DNA of 64,000 nt. It comes from Bordetella flabilis (GTDB lineage: Bacteria; Pseudomonadota; Gammaproteobacteria; Burkholderiales; Burkholderiaceae_B). The notes below the pieces were generated by a model, which did no database searches, was not told the DNA's origin, and worked only from the letters and a program-made list of their open reading frames with translations. The stretch's first letter is position 1, and the number at the start of each line of letters is the position of its first letter. Of this stretch, positions 17,975 to 26,055 are shown in pieces. A program made the position numbers and the translations under genes. The stretch is taken from assembly GCF_001676725.1 (NCBI RefSeq), contig NZ_CP016172.1:806001-870000 (forward strand), read 5' to 3'.

Positions 17975-19144
17975 TCATCGTTCCCGCGCCATCGTCGATG
18001 CGTCGTCATCGGCGCGTGCCAATGTATCGTTGTGCTCGCCCAGGCGCGGCGTGCGCCCGATGGCCGCCGGCCGTTCACCGCCGAAGGACATCGGCAGGCC
18101 AACGATCCGGGCCGCGCCATCCGACGTCCATTTCAGGATGTCCAGCGCCTGGGTCTGGGGGTGTTCCACCACTTGGTCCATGGTGTGTATGGGCCCGCAC
18201 GGCACGCCGGCCTCGTCCAGGGCGGCCAGCCAGCTGCGGGCAGGGCGGGATGCGAAGACCGGCATCAACCGGTCCATCAGCGCCTGCCGGTTGGCCACGC
18301 GCGCGCCGTTGGTGGCGTAGCGCGGGTCGCCCGCGAGCTTCGTGGTGCCCAGCACGTCGCACAGGCGGGCGAACAGGCGGTCGTTGCCGGCGGCCACCAT
18401 GATGGGTGCGTCGGCGCACTCGAACGCCTGGTGCGGCACGATGGCGGCGGTGCCGGAGCCCCAGCGCCCCGGCAGCACGCCGTTGGCCAGGTAGTCGGCG
18501 ATCTGCATGCCGGCCCAGCTGAGCGCCGTCTCGTACAGGGACACGGAGACGACTTCCCCCTCGCCGGTTTGCTCGCGCCGCAAGAGCGCCGCCAGCACGC
18601 CAATGGCGGCCCATAGCCCCGTGCCCATGTCGTTCACGGACACGGGGATGCGGCTTAGCGGCTCACCGGGGCCGCCCATCAAGCTCATCAGGCCGCTCAG
18701 GGCCTGGACCAAGGGGTCGTAGCCCGGTTTGTCGCGCAGCGGGCCGGCCTCGCCAAAGGCGCCCAGGTTGCAGTACACCAGCGACGGCTTGGCGGCGCGC
18801 AGTTGCGCCGCACCCAGGCCGTACTTGTCCAGGCTGCCTCGCTTCAAATTCTGCAGCACCACGTCGGCGCGCGCGTCGATCAGCGCGCGCAGCCGCGCCA
18901 CCGCCTGCGGGTCGGACAGGGACATCGCCACGCTGGCCTTGCCATGGTTGACGGCGTGGAACAAGGCCGCCGCCCCGTCGATATACGGCGGCCCCCAATC
19001 GCGCGCGTGGTCGCCGCCATCCGGGCTTTCGACCTTGATGACTTCCGCGCCCAGGCCGGCCAGCACCATGCCGGCATAGGGCGCGGCCAGGCTGTGGCCT
19101 ATTTCGACCACGCATATACCTTCCAGGGGCAGGGATCCGGCCAT
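17975..19144 (-). CDS. class III (CaiB/BaiF) CoA-transferase
   Basis: A 389-residue family III CoA-transferase: LPLEGICVVEIGHSLAAPYA start, GAEVIKVESP, and the catalytic aspartate in KPGYDPLVQALSGLM (about residue 167). These enzymes move CoA from a donor such as succinyl-CoA to a carboxylic acid through an aspartyl-CoA anhydride. It starts 12 bases after the HyuB stop, so it is translationally close to the HyuA/HyuB pair. It probably activates their acid product. Confidence 0.9.
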   Translation of the reverse strand: MAGSLPLEGICVVEIGHSLAAPYAGMVLAGLGAEVIKVESPDGGDHARDWGPPYIDGAAALFHAVNHGKASVAMSLSDPQAVARLRALIDARADVVLQNLKRGSLDKYGLGAAQLRAAKPSLVYCNLGAFGEAGPLRDKPGYDPLVQALSGLMSLMGGPGEPLSRIPVSVNDMGTGLWAAIGVLAALLRREQTGEGEVVSVSLYETALSWAGMQIADYLANGVLPGRWGSGTAAIVPHQAFECADAPIMVAAGNDRLFARLCDVLGTTKLAGDPRYATNGARVANRQALMDRLMPVFASRPARSWLAALDEAGVPCGPIHTMDQVVEHPQTQALDILKWTSDGAARIVGLPMSFGGERPAAIGRTPRLGEHNDTLARADDDASTMARER

Positions 19145-19156
19145 GGCGCGCCGCTC

Positions 19157-20914
19157 CTATTCCGCCGTGGCGGGCTGCGCAACATCGGCCTGCGCCTGCG
19201 CCGGATGCGGGTCCAGGCCATAGAGGGTCCGCGCGGCGTGGACGCTCACATAGCCGTCCGCCACGTCGGCCGCCACGTCCTCGCGTCGCCGTTCCAGCGG
19301 ATCGCCATAGCCGCCGCTGCCCGCCGGACTGACGACCACGCGGTCGCCGCGCTGCAGGACGGTCTGGCCGCCCTTGGCCGCGATGGGCGCCTGCGTCCCG
19401 TCGGCGCGATGGACCATGCAGGTGAAGGGCGACCCCGCCATGCCGCCGAAATAGCCCTCCGGGGCGGAACGGCCGCGCTCGCCGGACACCGTGAAGGTGG
19501 CTTCGTCGTACTCCACCCGGTACACACGGCGCGAGGTCAATCCGCCTCGCTGTCGCCCCGCCCCGCCGCTGTCCGTCACCAGGCTCCACGCTTCCACGGT
19601 GAGCGGCGAAGTGCGTTCTATCATTTCGACCGGCTGGCTGCCGGCGTTGCCCACGTACACGCGGATGCCGCTGACGCCATCCTTGTCCGGACGCGCACCC
19701 ATGCCGCCGGCATGCACGTCGTGCATGGTGACGAACTCCTGCCCGGTCTGCGCCACGCGGCCCGCGTGCGTATCGCGGCCGCTGAAAATGCCCGCGCAGG
19801 ACGCGCAATTGCTCTGGCCGACGATGCGGTCCGGTATGGCGGGGGCGAGCGCCTTCAACAACATGTCGATCACGCGCGGCGAGGTCTCCGTATTGCCGGA
19901 CACCACCGACGCCGGATACTGGCAGTTCAGCACGCTGCCCGGCGGCGCAATGATGGTGACCGGCCGATAGCAGCCCTGGTTGATCGGGATGCTGATGTCG
20001 GTTATGGCCTTGACCGTGAACCAGGTGCTATTGCAGGTGACGGACAGCGGGCAGTTGACGCCGCCACGCACTTGCGCGCCGGTACCGGTGTAGTCGAATG
20101 TCATGTGGTCGTCGTCGACCGTGATCTTCACTTTCAGCAGCGGCCGCTCCTGCTTCCAGCCCGGCGCTTCGATGGGATCGAGATACTCCTGCGCCTCGTA
20201 GACGCCGTTCGGTATGCGGCCGATGGCCGCGCGTATCAGCTTTTCCGAATGGTCGAGGCTCTGGCGCATGGCCGCCGCCAGGTCGCGGACGCCATACTTG
20301 GCGATCAGGTCCAGCAGCCGCCGCTCGCCGACATAGGTGCCCGCGTACTGGGCCTGGATATCGAGCAGCAGCTCATGGGCGTTGCGGCTGTTGCGCGTCA
20401 GGATCTCCAGCACGTCGCGCACCACCTTGTCCTCGCGATAGAGCAGCACCGGGGGGATGCGTATGCCTTCGGCGAAGACGTCCCACGTGGTGACCGTGTA
20501 GCTGCCTGGTGATTGGCCGCCGATGTCGGTCCAGTGCCCGCGCGTCATGACGAATGCCACGATATCGCCATCGACGAATACGGGCCGGGTGAACTGTACG
20601 TCGGGTTGATGATTGCCGCCACCGACGTAGGCATCGTTGCTGACGATCACGTCGCCGGGACGGAGGCGGTCGCGGCCGATGGCCTCCACGGACGCGCGTG
20701 TGGAGATGACCGCCGACCCCAGCATGGTGGGAATATCGTTGCCCTGGGCCACCAGTTGCATGTCGGCGTCGAAGATCGCCGCGCTGGAATCGCCGCTGGC
20801 ATGCATGAGCGGGCTGCCCGCCGTGCGCATCATGGCGATCTTCATTTCCCGCGCAATGGCGAACAGGCTGTTGCGGATGATTTCGTAGGTGACGATGTCC
20901 ATGCTCGTGCTCAT
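19157..20914 (-). CDS. hydantoinase B/oxoprolinase-family subunit
   Basis: A 585-residue HyuB-type protein: N-terminal TYEIIRNSLFAIAREMKIAM, the SNDAYVGGGNHQPD metal-site-like stretch, GHWTDIGGQSPGS, the nucleophile-side GGVNCPLSVTCNS region, and a C-terminal AGSGGYGDPLERR motif. With HyuA it forms the ATP-dependent hydrolase/carboxylase complexes known for 5-oxoprolinase, N-methylhydantoinase and acetone/acetophenone carboxylases. The ATG at 20914 follows an AAGGAAG site; the apparent upstream extension is the antisense-like shadow of HyuA. Confidence 0.9.
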   Translation of the reverse strand: MSTSMDIVTYEIIRNSLFAIAREMKIAMMRTAGSPLMHASGDSSAAIFDADMQLVAQGNDIPTMLGSAVISTRASVEAIGRDRLRPGDVIVSNDAYVGGGNHQPDVQFTRPVFVDGDIVAFVMTRGHWTDIGGQSPGSYTVTTWDVFAEGIRIPPVLLYREDKVVRDVLEILTRNSRNAHELLLDIQAQYAGTYVGERRLLDLIAKYGVRDLAAAMRQSLDHSEKLIRAAIGRIPNGVYEAQEYLDPIEAPGWKQERPLLKVKITVDDDHMTFDYTGTGAQVRGGVNCPLSVTCNSTWFTVKAITDISIPINQGCYRPVTIIAPPGSVLNCQYPASVVSGNTETSPRVIDMLLKALAPAIPDRIVGQSNCASCAGIFSGRDTHAGRVAQTGQEFVTMHDVHAGGMGARPDKDGVSGIRVYVGNAGSQPVEMIERTSPLTVEAWSLVTDSGGAGRQRGGLTSRRVYRVEYDEATFTVSGERGRSAPEGYFGGMAGSPFTCMVHRADGTQAPIAAKGGQTVLQRGDRVVVSPAGSGGYGDPLERRREDVAADVADGYVSVHAARTLYGLDPHPAQAQADVAQPATAE

Positions 20915-20934
20915 AGTCTTCCTTGTTTCCTTGC

Positions 20935-22977
20935 CTAGGCGGCCAGCTCGATGACCAGGTTCAGGTTCTCGTCGACCACGGCGCTGTGGCGGGCGCCCAG
21001 CACGGCGCAACTGCTCTGCTCCTCGATCACGGCGGGGCCGTCGACGCGGCCGCCCACCGGAATGGCGCCCCGGCGGAACACGGGCAGCGAGCGTGTATCG
21101 CCGTCCTGGTACACCTGGCGCGAACCATGCGCGGCCACCGCGCCCGTCGCGGGCGGCACCACGCCGCCGCGCCAGCCCGTATCGGCCACCAGTTGCAGGC
21201 GCAGGTTCGCGACCACGATGGGCTTGTCCGCGCTGGTGAAGTTCCACAGGCGCTGGTGGGCCGCTTCGAACTCGCGTCCGAGCGCCTCCCGCATGCCGGT
21301 TTCCCCGGTTGGCGCGGGAACCGTAATCACGTCCGGCTGCCCGGCGTAGCGGCAATCCGCCAGTCGCAATACGCGCGCCGTGGAAGGATCCACGTCCAGG
21401 CGGCGCAGTTCTGCGCTGCCCTGGTCCAGCAAAGCCTGGAAGCCCTGCCACAGTTCGCCGTCGTTCAGTTGGTCCAGGCCGCGTTCCAGCGGGCGCTGGT
21501 AGTCGTACTGCTGGTCGGCCACCGTCATGCCGAAGGCACTGAACAGTCCCGGCAGCGGCGGCACGATGACGCGCCGGATACCCATTTGCTGCGCCAGGTC
21601 GACGGCGTGCACCGGCCCGGCGCCGCCATAGCAGATGTAGGCGAATTCGCGCGGATCGTAGCCACGCTCCACGGTCATGATGCGGATGGCCTGCGCCATC
21701 AGGGCATTGGCCACGGAGCGCACCGTCTGCGCCGCTTCCTGCACGCTCAGGCCCAGTGGCCGGGCCAGGTGCGTTTCCACGACGCGGTGCGCGGCCTCGG
21801 CGTCCAGCTTGAATTCGCCGCCAAGGAAGCTCGCGGGGTCGATATATCCGAGGACGACATTGCAGTCCGTGACCGTGGGCCGTTGTCCGCCGCGACCGTA
21901 GCAGGCGGGACCCGGGTCCGCTCCCGCGCTTTCCGGCCCGATGCGCACGCCGCCGCCGGCGTCGATCCAGACGATGGACCCGCCGCCTGCCCCCACCGAA
22001 TCGATGTCGATACTGGGGCTGCGTACGGCATAGGTATGGAGCAGGCTTTTGTTGCGCACTTCCGGACGGAAGTCGCGGATAAGCGAAACGTCGAAAGTCG
22101 TGCCGCCCATGTCGCCCAGGATAGCGTTGCGCAGGCCGCCTTTCTCGCAACTGCGTATGGCGGCGCTGACGCCGCCCGCCGGCCCGGATTCCAGCAACAC
22201 GATGGGGCGGTCCGCCACCATGGCCGGACTGGCCAGCCCGCCGTTGGACTGCATGAACAGGAAGCGCCCCTTGAAGCCCAGCTCGGCCAGCGCCTGTTCA
22301 AGGCGGTTGATGTAGCGGCCGCACACGGGACCCAGCATGGCGTTGATCACGGTGGAGCTGGTGCGCTCATACTCCATGATTTCCGGGTTGACCTGGTGCG
22401 ATGCGCAGATGAAGCGGTCGGGCAGCAGGGATCGCAGCAACTCCAGCGCCTGCTGTTCATGGACCGGGTTGACGTGGGCATGCAGGAAGGACACGGCCAC
22501 CGCTTCCACGTCGGAGCCGGCGATACGCCCGGCCACGGCGCGCAGGCCTTCCAGGTCCAGCGGCGTTTCGACGGCGCCGTCGAAACGCATGCGTTCGTCC
22601 ACCTCCAGCCGCCAGCGGCGCTGTACCAGGGGCCGCGGATTGTCGAACATCAGGTCATAGAGGTCGGCGCGGTCGTGCCGGGATACGCGGCGCAGTTCCA
22701 GGACGTCGCGAAAGCCGCGCGTGGTGACCAGGGCGGTCAAGGCGCCGGCTGCCTCCACCACCATATTGGTGGCCATGGTGGTGCCATGCCCCAGAAAGCC
22801 CACCTCGTCGCTGCGGGCGCCGGAGATCTCCAGGATGCGCAGGTAGCCCTGCGTGGCGCCCACCACCCGGTCGCGCGGTGTCGTCGGAACCTTGGTCGAC
22901 CAGATACGGCCTGTCACGTCATCCACCATCACGACGTCGGTGAACGTGCCTCCGACATCGATGCCTATTCTCTTCAC
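20935..22977 (-). CDS. hydantoinase A/oxoprolinase-family ATP-dependent subunit
   Basis: A 680-residue HyuA: ASKHA-type ATP-binding motif IGIDVGGTFTDVVMVDD at the N-terminus, GHGTTMATNMVVE, a second phosphate-binding segment DMGGTTFDVSLI, and GAGGGSIVWIDAGGGVRIGP. It uses ATP to phosphorylate the substrate for its HyuB partner. The start is a GTG at 22977 with GGAGA upstream; an ATG-type extension lacks homology. First gene of the operon, divergent from a LysR gene. Whether the complex hydrolyses a cyclic amide or carboxylates a ketone cannot be read from the sequence. Confidence 0.9.
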   Translation of the reverse strand: MKRIGIDVGGTFTDVVMVDDVTGRIWSTKVPTTPRDRVVGATQGYLRILEISGARSDEVGFLGHGTTMATNMVVEAAGALTALVTTRGFRDVLELRRVSRHDRADLYDLMFDNPRPLVQRRWRLEVDERMRFDGAVETPLDLEGLRAVAGRIAGSDVEAVAVSFLHAHVNPVHEQQALELLRSLLPDRFICASHQVNPEIMEYERTSSTVINAMLGPVCGRYINRLEQALAELGFKGRFLFMQSNGGLASPAMVADRPIVLLESGPAGGVSAAIRSCEKGGLRNAILGDMGGTTFDVSLIRDFRPEVRNKSLLHTYAVRSPSIDIDSVGAGGGSIVWIDAGGGVRIGPESAGADPGPACYGRGGQRPTVTDCNVVLGYIDPASFLGGEFKLDAEAAHRVVETHLARPLGLSVQEAAQTVRSVANALMAQAIRIMTVERGYDPREFAYICYGGAGPVHAVDLAQQMGIRRVIVPPLPGLFSAFGMTVADQQYDYQRPLERGLDQLNDGELWQGFQALLDQGSAELRRLDVDPSTARVLRLADCRYAGQPDVITVPAPTGETGMREALGREFEAAHQRLWNFTSADKPIVVANLRLQLVADTGWRGGVVPPATGAVAAHGSRQVYQDGDTRSLPVFRRGAIPVGGRVDGPAVIEEQSSCAVLGARHSAVVDENLNLVIELAA

Positions 22978-23210
22978 GTTGTCTCTCCACTTCGGTTCTG
23001 CGTGGATCTGGCGGCGCAGCATCGCTGGCTCCGGATCATCGTGCCAGCGCGGCTTCTGGCGCGGACGGGGCTGCGCTATGATCGACGCCCGCCCGGCGAC
23101 GGACGCCGATGGTGCGCCGCATTGCACGTCGCACCGGCATCGACAGGGAAAGTGTAGTGACGGGGAAGGGCGCCCGATAATGAAACGTTCCGATCGCGTG
23201 AATCACCGGA

Positions 23211-23227
23211 GTTATATCCGTGATAAC
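23211..23227. promoter_or_regulatory. LysR-type box over the regulator start codon
   Basis: GTTAT-N7-ATAAC (perfect 5-bp inverted repeat, T-N11-A type) spans the GTG start codon at 23220. The position suits autorepression by the LysR regulator. The 242-base divergent interval 22978-23219 otherwise holds no gene. Confidence 0.4.
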
Positions 23228-24215
23228 CAGTACCGATTCCATCCTGCGGCGTCTGCGCGGCAGCCACATCGCGCTGCTGATCGCGCTGGACGACTACGGT
23301 TCCCTGCGCCAGGCGGCGCAGCACATTGCGCTGTCGCAACCCGCGACCACCAAGGCGTTGCAGGAGATCGAGTCCATGTTCGGCGCCGATCTGTTCAACC
23401 GATCGCCGCGCGGCATCGAGGCCAATGAACTTGGCCGCTGCGTGGTCCGGCATGCGCGGGCGCTGCGCGCCAGCGTCGGCGCCTTGCGCGACGAGTTGAC
23501 GGCGATCTCGCGCGGCAGCGGGGGCACGATCACCATAGGGGCCGTCATGGGTTCGGTGCCGACATGGCTGACGCCCACGCTGGGCGCGCTGCGGCGGGCG
23601 CAGCCCCACGCCCTGGTGGAAGTCTGGGAGGACAATAGCGCGCGCCTGCTTTCTATGCTGGACCAGCGCAACCTGGATGTAGTGATAGGGCGCACCAGCG
23701 TCAGCGTCCATCCCGAGGCCTACGACTTCATTCCGCTGGAAGTGGAGGAAATGTGCTTCGTCATCGATGGGGCGCATTCCTATGCGCGGCGTACGGCGTT
23801 GCGCCTGCGCGATATCGCCGGGCATCCATGGATCGTTCCGCAGGCGCAGCTACCCTTGCGATCCCTGCTGGAACAATTGTTCGCCGACGAGAACCTGCCC
23901 TTTCCGGCCTATGCCATCGAGACGTCGTCCACCTTCGCCACGCTGTCGCTGCTGCGCGCGGAGGAAGGCACCATCGGCATGCTTCCATTGCCCGTCGCGC
24001 GCTACTTCGCCGATTGCGGCCTGATAGGCATACTACCGATCAGGATCGCGCGCACGGGCATGCCCTATGGCATCGCCACACGGCGCGGCGTCCCGCTGAC
24101 GCCGGTGGTCGCGGCCTTCATACGCCTGTGCCAGGCGCGCGGAGAACGCCGATGGGTGAACGATGCGTGTGACAATGCGACCACGGAAGGCGGTACTCAT
24201 GCGGCAACGCCGTGA
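23220..24215 (+). CDS. LysR-family regulator of the divergent HyuA/HyuB operon
   Basis: A 331-residue LTTR with a winged HTH at about residues 15-73 (DDYGSLRQAAQHIALSQPAT) followed by the co-inducer-binding domain (GTITIGAVMGS...). The start is GTG at 23220 with CGGAG eight bases upstream. It is transcribed divergently from the HyuA operon, the standard arrangement for an LTTR activator of a catabolic operon. The inducer is likely the operon substrate or an intermediate. Confidence 0.9.
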   Translation: MITSTDSILRRLRGSHIALLIALDDYGSLRQAAQHIALSQPATTKALQEIESMFGADLFNRSPRGIEANELGRCVVRHARALRASVGALRDELTAISRGSGGTITIGAVMGSVPTWLTPTLGALRRAQPHALVEVWEDNSARLLSMLDQRNLDVVIGRTSVSVHPEAYDFIPLEVEEMCFVIDGAHSYARRTALRLRDIAGHPWIVPQAQLPLRSLLEQLFADENLPFPAYAIETSSTFATLSLLRAEEGTIGMLPLPVARYFADCGLIGILPIRIARTGMPYGIATRRGVPLTPVVAAFIRLCQARGERRWVNDACDNATTEGGTHAATP

Positions 24216-24274
24216 TGTACAACCCGGACATTGGAGTCCGGTAGCTTAACCAAAGCGACGCGAAGGCGAGATCG

Positions 24275-24865
24275 ATGAACAGCAAGCATGATCAGGCGTT
24301 GGCGGCGTTCGACGCTTATAACAGCACGGATCCCCACGTTTTCGAATGGGAGGGCACGCGGCATCCGCGGGAGCTCTTCTTCGCCCGGCGCTTGTACGAA
24401 TGGGTATTGCGCCTTTGCCCGCATGCCTCCGAGCCGTTGGTCCTGGCATCCCGCAGCCAGCATATCGGCCGCTGGGAGGTTCCGCGCAACAGTTATCCCG
24501 ACGGCCGTGCGGGCTATCTCGCCTGGCGCCGGGACTTGATGCACCACCATGCCGATAAGTCGGGAGAAATCCTGCGCGGCCTGGGATACGAGGAACCGGT
24601 CATCGATAGGGTGCGCTCCATCATCTCGAAGAACGGCATCAAGCGCGATCCGGACGTGCAGGTCATGGAGAACGGCCTATGCCTGGTCTTCCTGCAATAC
24701 CAGTACGAAGATTTCCATAAGGCCAACGCCGACAAGATCGTCGATATCCTGAAGAAGTCATTGCTGAAGATGGATGCGGCAGGGCGTGGCGCGGCGCTGT
24801 CGCTATCCTATTCGGAGCAGGGCATGGTGTTCATCAAGGACGCATTGGCGCAGATTTCCGCCTAG
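24275..24865 (+). CDS. DUF4202 family protein
   Basis: A 196-residue soluble protein with the conserved features of DUF4202: ASRSQHIGRWEVPRNSYPDG near residue 53 followed by GYLAWR, a central KSGEILRGLGYEE helix and LCLVFLQYQYEDF. His and Arg residues in these motifs are strongly patterned, suggesting an enzyme or ligand-binding protein, but no function is established that I can name. It stands alone between the LysR gene and the nitrilase operon. Confidence 0.75.
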   Translation: MNSKHDQALAAFDAYNSTDPHVFEWEGTRHPRELFFARRLYEWVLRLCPHASEPLVLASRSQHIGRWEVPRNSYPDGRAGYLAWRRDLMHHHADKSGEILRGLGYEEPVIDRVRSIISKNGIKRDPDVQVMENGLCLVFLQYQYEDFHKANADKIVDILKKSLLKMDAAGRGAALSLSYSEQGMVFIKDALAQISA

Positions 24866-24937
24866 ACGTACGCGGTGCGCTGATAAGGCCCCGCCGGTCT
24901 CACGGCCGTCCTAGGGTATCCACCAACCCGCGCCGCA

Positions 24938-24967
24938 TTGACACGGCGCGTCCGCAATCCTGATAAT
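24938..24967 (+). promoter_or_regulatory. sigma-70 promoter of the nitrilase-ABC-amiCR operon
   Basis: TTGACA (24938-24943, perfect) and GATAAT (24962-24967, 5/6, preceded by T) are 18 bases apart. Transcription would begin near 24974, giving a leader of about 120 nt before the nitrilase start. Confidence 0.75.
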
Positions 24968-24976
24968 CCGCTACAA

Positions 24977-25019
24977 GCGTGCGACAACAGCGTCGCGCGC
25001 CACGCAGCAGGACTGCTGC
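24977..25019 (+). ncRNA. tandem hexaloop hairpins, candidate ANTAR (AmiR) binding leader RNA
   Basis: Hairpin 1 has a 9-bp stem (24977-24985 with 24992-25000, one G-U) and a six-base loop AACAGC. Hairpin 2 has a 5-bp stem (25004-25008 with 25015-25019) and a six-base loop AGGACT. Only 3 bases separate them, and both lie between the promoter and an intrinsic terminator. Two successive hexaloop hairpins are the known RNA target of ANTAR antiterminators. Both loops have A at position 1 as expected. Position 4 is A instead of the consensus G, so the call is tentative. The operon encodes its own ANTAR protein. Confidence 0.6.
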
Positions 25020-25036
25020 TTCAAACACCGGCTATG

Positions 25037-25078
25037 AAAGCCCTCGAATCGCGCTTCCCGCGTGGTCGAGGGCTTTTT
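25037..25078 (+). terminator. intrinsic leader terminator (attenuator) before the nitrilase gene
   Basis: A perfect 11-bp stem AAAGCCCTCGA (25037-25047) / TCGAGGGCTTT (25066-25076) with an 18-nt loop ends in TTTTT, then G and another T run. It stands between the operon promoter and the nitrilase ribosome site, so most transcripts should stop here unless antitermination occurs. GGCT (25030-25033) can pair with AGCC (25039-25042) in the 5' arm, a possible competing hairpin. Confidence 0.85.
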
Positions 25079-25093
25079 GTTTTTGGAGTTTCC

Positions 25094-25984
25094 ATGTCGT
25101 CTACCGATCCCAACGGCGAGCGTGTGTTTCCGGATACCGTCGTGGCGGCTGTGCAGATGGACTGCCGCATCGGCCGCAAGGCCGATAACGTCGCGCGGTC
25201 GCTGGCGCTGATCGAAGAAGCGGCGGCCCGGGGGGCTGTCATCGTCGTCCTGCCGGAGCTGTCCAATACAGGCTATGTCTTCGACAGCCGGCCCGAGGCC
25301 TTCGCGTTGGCCGAAGCCGTTCCGGACGGCCCCACCACGCAGGCCTGGATGGCGGCCGCCGCACGCCTGAATATCCACATCGTGGCGGGTATCACCGAGC
25401 GCGCCGGGGACCGCCTGTACAACGCCGCCGCCGTCGTCGGGCCGCGCGGTTATCTGGGCACCTATCGCAAGCTGCACCTGTGGGGCGAGGAAAATCTTTT
25501 CTTCGAGCCCGGCGACCTGGGCCTGCCCGTTTTCGATACGGAGCACGGCCGGCTGGGCGTCGCGATCTGCTACGACGGCTGGTTCCCGGAGGTCTACAGG
25601 CTGCTCGCCATGCAGGGCGTCGACATCGTCTGCATGCCGACGAACTGGGTGCCGATGCCGGGGCAGGACCCGCGCCATCCCACCATGGCGAACACACTGG
25701 CGATGGCGGCCGCCCACAGCAATGGCCTGAACATCGTCTGCGCCGATCGCGTCGGCGTCGAGCGGGGCCAGCCGTTCCTGGGGCAGAGCCTGGTGGTGGA
25801 CGCGCAGGGCTGGCCCTTGGCCGGGCCCGCCAGTCCGGACCAGGAACAGATTCTCTACGCCTCGATCAACCTGAAGCGTTCGCGCGCCGCCCGTCACTTG
25901 AATCCCTACAACGTCGTGTTGCGCGACCGTCGCGACGATGTCTATCGGGTGGTTCTCGGACCGGGACCCGCGAAGGCAGGCTAG
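25094..25984 (+). CDS. nitrilase-superfamily amidohydrolase
   Basis: A 296-residue C-N hydrolase with the complete Glu-Lys-Cys triad: E55 in LPELSNTGY, K126 in YRKLHLW and C159 in ICYDGWFPE. The Tyr-Asp after the cysteine and the length fit the amidase/N-carbamoyl amidohydrolase side of the superfamily better than true aryl nitrilases. It hydrolyses a small amide or nitrile to acid and ammonia. The ATG at 25094 follows GGAG. It occupies the position of amiE in the Pseudomonas amide operon: first gene, behind a leader terminator, with AmiC/AmiR-like genes downstream. Confidence 0.88.
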   Translation: MSSTDPNGERVFPDTVVAAVQMDCRIGRKADNVARSLALIEEAAARGAVIVVLPELSNTGYVFDSRPEAFALAEAVPDGPTTQAWMAAAARLNIHIVAGITERAGDRLYNAAAVVGPRGYLGTYRKLHLWGEENLFFEPGDLGLPVFDTEHGRLGVAICYDGWFPEVYRLLAMQGVDIVCMPTNWVPMPGQDPRHPTMANTLAMAAAHSNGLNIVCADRVGVERGQPFLGQSLVVDAQGWPLAGPASPDQEQILYASINLKRSRAARHLNPYNVVLRDRRDDVYRVVLGPGPAKAG

Positions 25985-26055
25985 GGTCCCCGTTCGCCCC
26001 GTTTCCCGCCGATGGCCCATGCATCGGTCAGCCCTTACCTTTCACAGGATCGACG

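Noticed and set aside
17904..17980. CATCATCAGT direct repeats between the CoA-transferase and hydratase genes
   Set aside because: Two short copies in a low-complexity Asp-codon-rich stretch; no sign of a CRISPR array or an operator.
20923..23157. Very long open frame on the plus strand opposite HyuA
   Set aside because: Biased composition, no ribosome site or recognisable domain; it mirrors the GC-rich codon positions of the real HyuA gene. The same applies to long antisense frames at 14900-17098, 18803-20512, 25480-26000 and 28000-29800.
24938..25093. Upstream extension of the nitrilase frame, including an ATG at 25034 that would place the terminator inside a coding sequence
   Set aside because: No ribosome site before 25034 or 24938, no conserved residues, and the ATG at 25094 has a good GGAG and fits the family N-terminus. 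A translated leader peptide remains a formal possibility.
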